Shown here in pieces: positions 5,394-5,664 of a stretch of DNA of 5,664 nucleotides (positions are counted from its first letter, which is position 1; each line of letters begins with the position of its first letter). The notes beneath the pieces are model-generated. The model saw only the letters and a list, made by a program, of their open reading frames with translations, did no database searches and was not told the origin of the DNA. Position numbers and translations under genes: made by a program. Origin of the DNA: Lachnospiraceae bacterium (lineage in GTDB: Bacteria > Bacillota_A > Clostridia > Lachnospirales > Lachnospiraceae); NCBI GenBank assembly GCA_024691045.1, contig JAILOC010000015.1:1-5664 (forward strand), written 5' to 3'.

Positions 5394-5456
5394 AAAACAG
5401 GGGGACGGTTCCGTTGTTTCACAAAATGCGAAACAACGGAACCGTCCCCCTGTTTT
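5394..5456. repeat. Perfect 27-bp inverted repeat, REP/MITE-like palindromic element
   Basis: The arm at 5394-5420 (beginning AAAACAGGGGGACGG and ending TTGTTTC) is repeated in exact inverse at 5430-5456, with a nine-base loop. The transcript of either strand would fold into a very stable hairpin, and the plus strand continues in T, so it may also terminate transcription. It stands in the gap between the convergent cyclase and Bax inhibitor-like genes. It contains no gene; short open frames across it on both strands are by-products of the palindrome. A diverged copy is at 886-925 and a half-copy at 5370-5392. Elements of this sort are often moved by IS200/RAYT-type transposases; none is encoded here. 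Confidence 0.85.
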
Positions 5457-5484
5457 TGGTTTTACGCTGTAGTCACCGCGCTTA

Positions 5485-5664
5485 TCATCTTCTGCGTGAC
5501 GATCTGCTTCCCGCAAGGATCCTGAGTATCCTGAGGAAGAGGTTGATTATATCAAGATAGATGTCAACCGCACAATCCACGGCGTTATCAAGAGTCTTGG
5601 GGAACTGCTGGGCTCTCCAGAAATCATAGCCTATATATCCGGAAAAGAGTGCCGCTCCTATCCA
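5485..5664 (-). CDS. Bax inhibitor-1/YccA-family membrane protein, C-terminal part (partial, start beyond the right edge)
   Basis: The minus strand is open from the window edge to a TGA at 5485-5487, giving the last 59 residues. They read first as the end of a hydrophobic helix (ALFSGYIGYDFWRAQ), then a short loop, then DIYLDIINLFLRILRIL and a basic tail (SRSSRRR). The segment with the pattern LYLDxINLFLxLLRI near the C-terminus is typical of bacterial Bax inhibitor-1/YccA-like proteins, multi-helix membrane proteins linked in some species to calcium leak or protease control. No start codon lies within the window, so the piece is easily overlooked. Its codon use and GC content match the cyclase and importer genes. 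The family call rests on this C-terminal pattern alone. Confidence 0.75.
   Translation of the reverse strand, partial: WIGAALFSGYIGYDFWRAQQFPKTLDNAVDCAVDIYLDIINLFLRILRILAGSRSSRRR

Noticed and set aside
5370..5456. CRISPR-like array
   Set aside because: There are no regularly spaced direct repeats with unique spacers; the units are one degenerate half-copy and one inverted repeat, and no cas gene is present.
5310..5525. Two small open frames on opposite strands across 5310-5525 that encode nearly the same peptide (CETTEPSPCF and neighbours)
   Set aside because: The shared peptide is a direct result of the 27-bp palindrome being read from both sides. The frames have no ribosome binding site, cross a terminator, and one overlaps the true end of the Bax inhibitor-like gene.

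Overview
This window looks like chromosomal DNA of a Gram-positive anaerobe of the Bacillota, most likely class Clostridia and close to the Lachnospiraceae. The reasons are strong GGGAG-type ribosome binding sites, intrinsic terminators, a lipoprotein-type solute-binding protein, a HipA-like protein of a type I associate with that group, and a 'CAGGGGGACGGTTC...TTGTTTC' repeat of a type I recall from Clostridia. This placement comes from reading the sequence, not from a search.

Layout, left to right. (1) On the + strand, the last codons of an unidentified gene (1-77) overlap a short HipA-like kinase gene (67-816). This stretch is visibly richer in A and T than the rest. (2) A convergent gap (817-922) holds a hairpin that can terminate minus-strand transcripts and a diverged copy of the repeat, which supplies the stop codon of the next gene. 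(3) A minus-strand operon runs from 3887 down to 923. Its order is promoter, amino-acid-binding lipoprotein, permease, ATPase, and a six-helix PAP2-like membrane protein whose two catalytic histidines are both asparagine. (4) A 215-bp divergent region (3796-4010) carries the operon promoter, covered by a dyad, and a separate TATAAT promoter for (5) a 434-residue cytosolic GGDEF diguanylate cyclase (4011-5315, + strand) with PAS-like sensor regions. (6) A strong terminator follows, then a tandem half-copy and a perfect 27-bp inverted repeat of the same repeat family. (7) The window ends in the C-terminal 59 codons of a minus-strand Bax inhibitor-1/YccA-type membrane protein.

The lipoprotein, permease and ATPase form a complete importer for a polar amino acid or related small solute. 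The PAP2-like protein is translated next to the ATPase and is probably made together with it, but its role is unknown. The cyclase is divergently placed and could share regulation with the importer; this is only suggested by position. The observations most worth following up are the apparently inactive PAP2-like protein in the importer operon, the three repeat copies found only in the two convergent gaps, and the HipA-like kinase with its overlapping unidentified partner.
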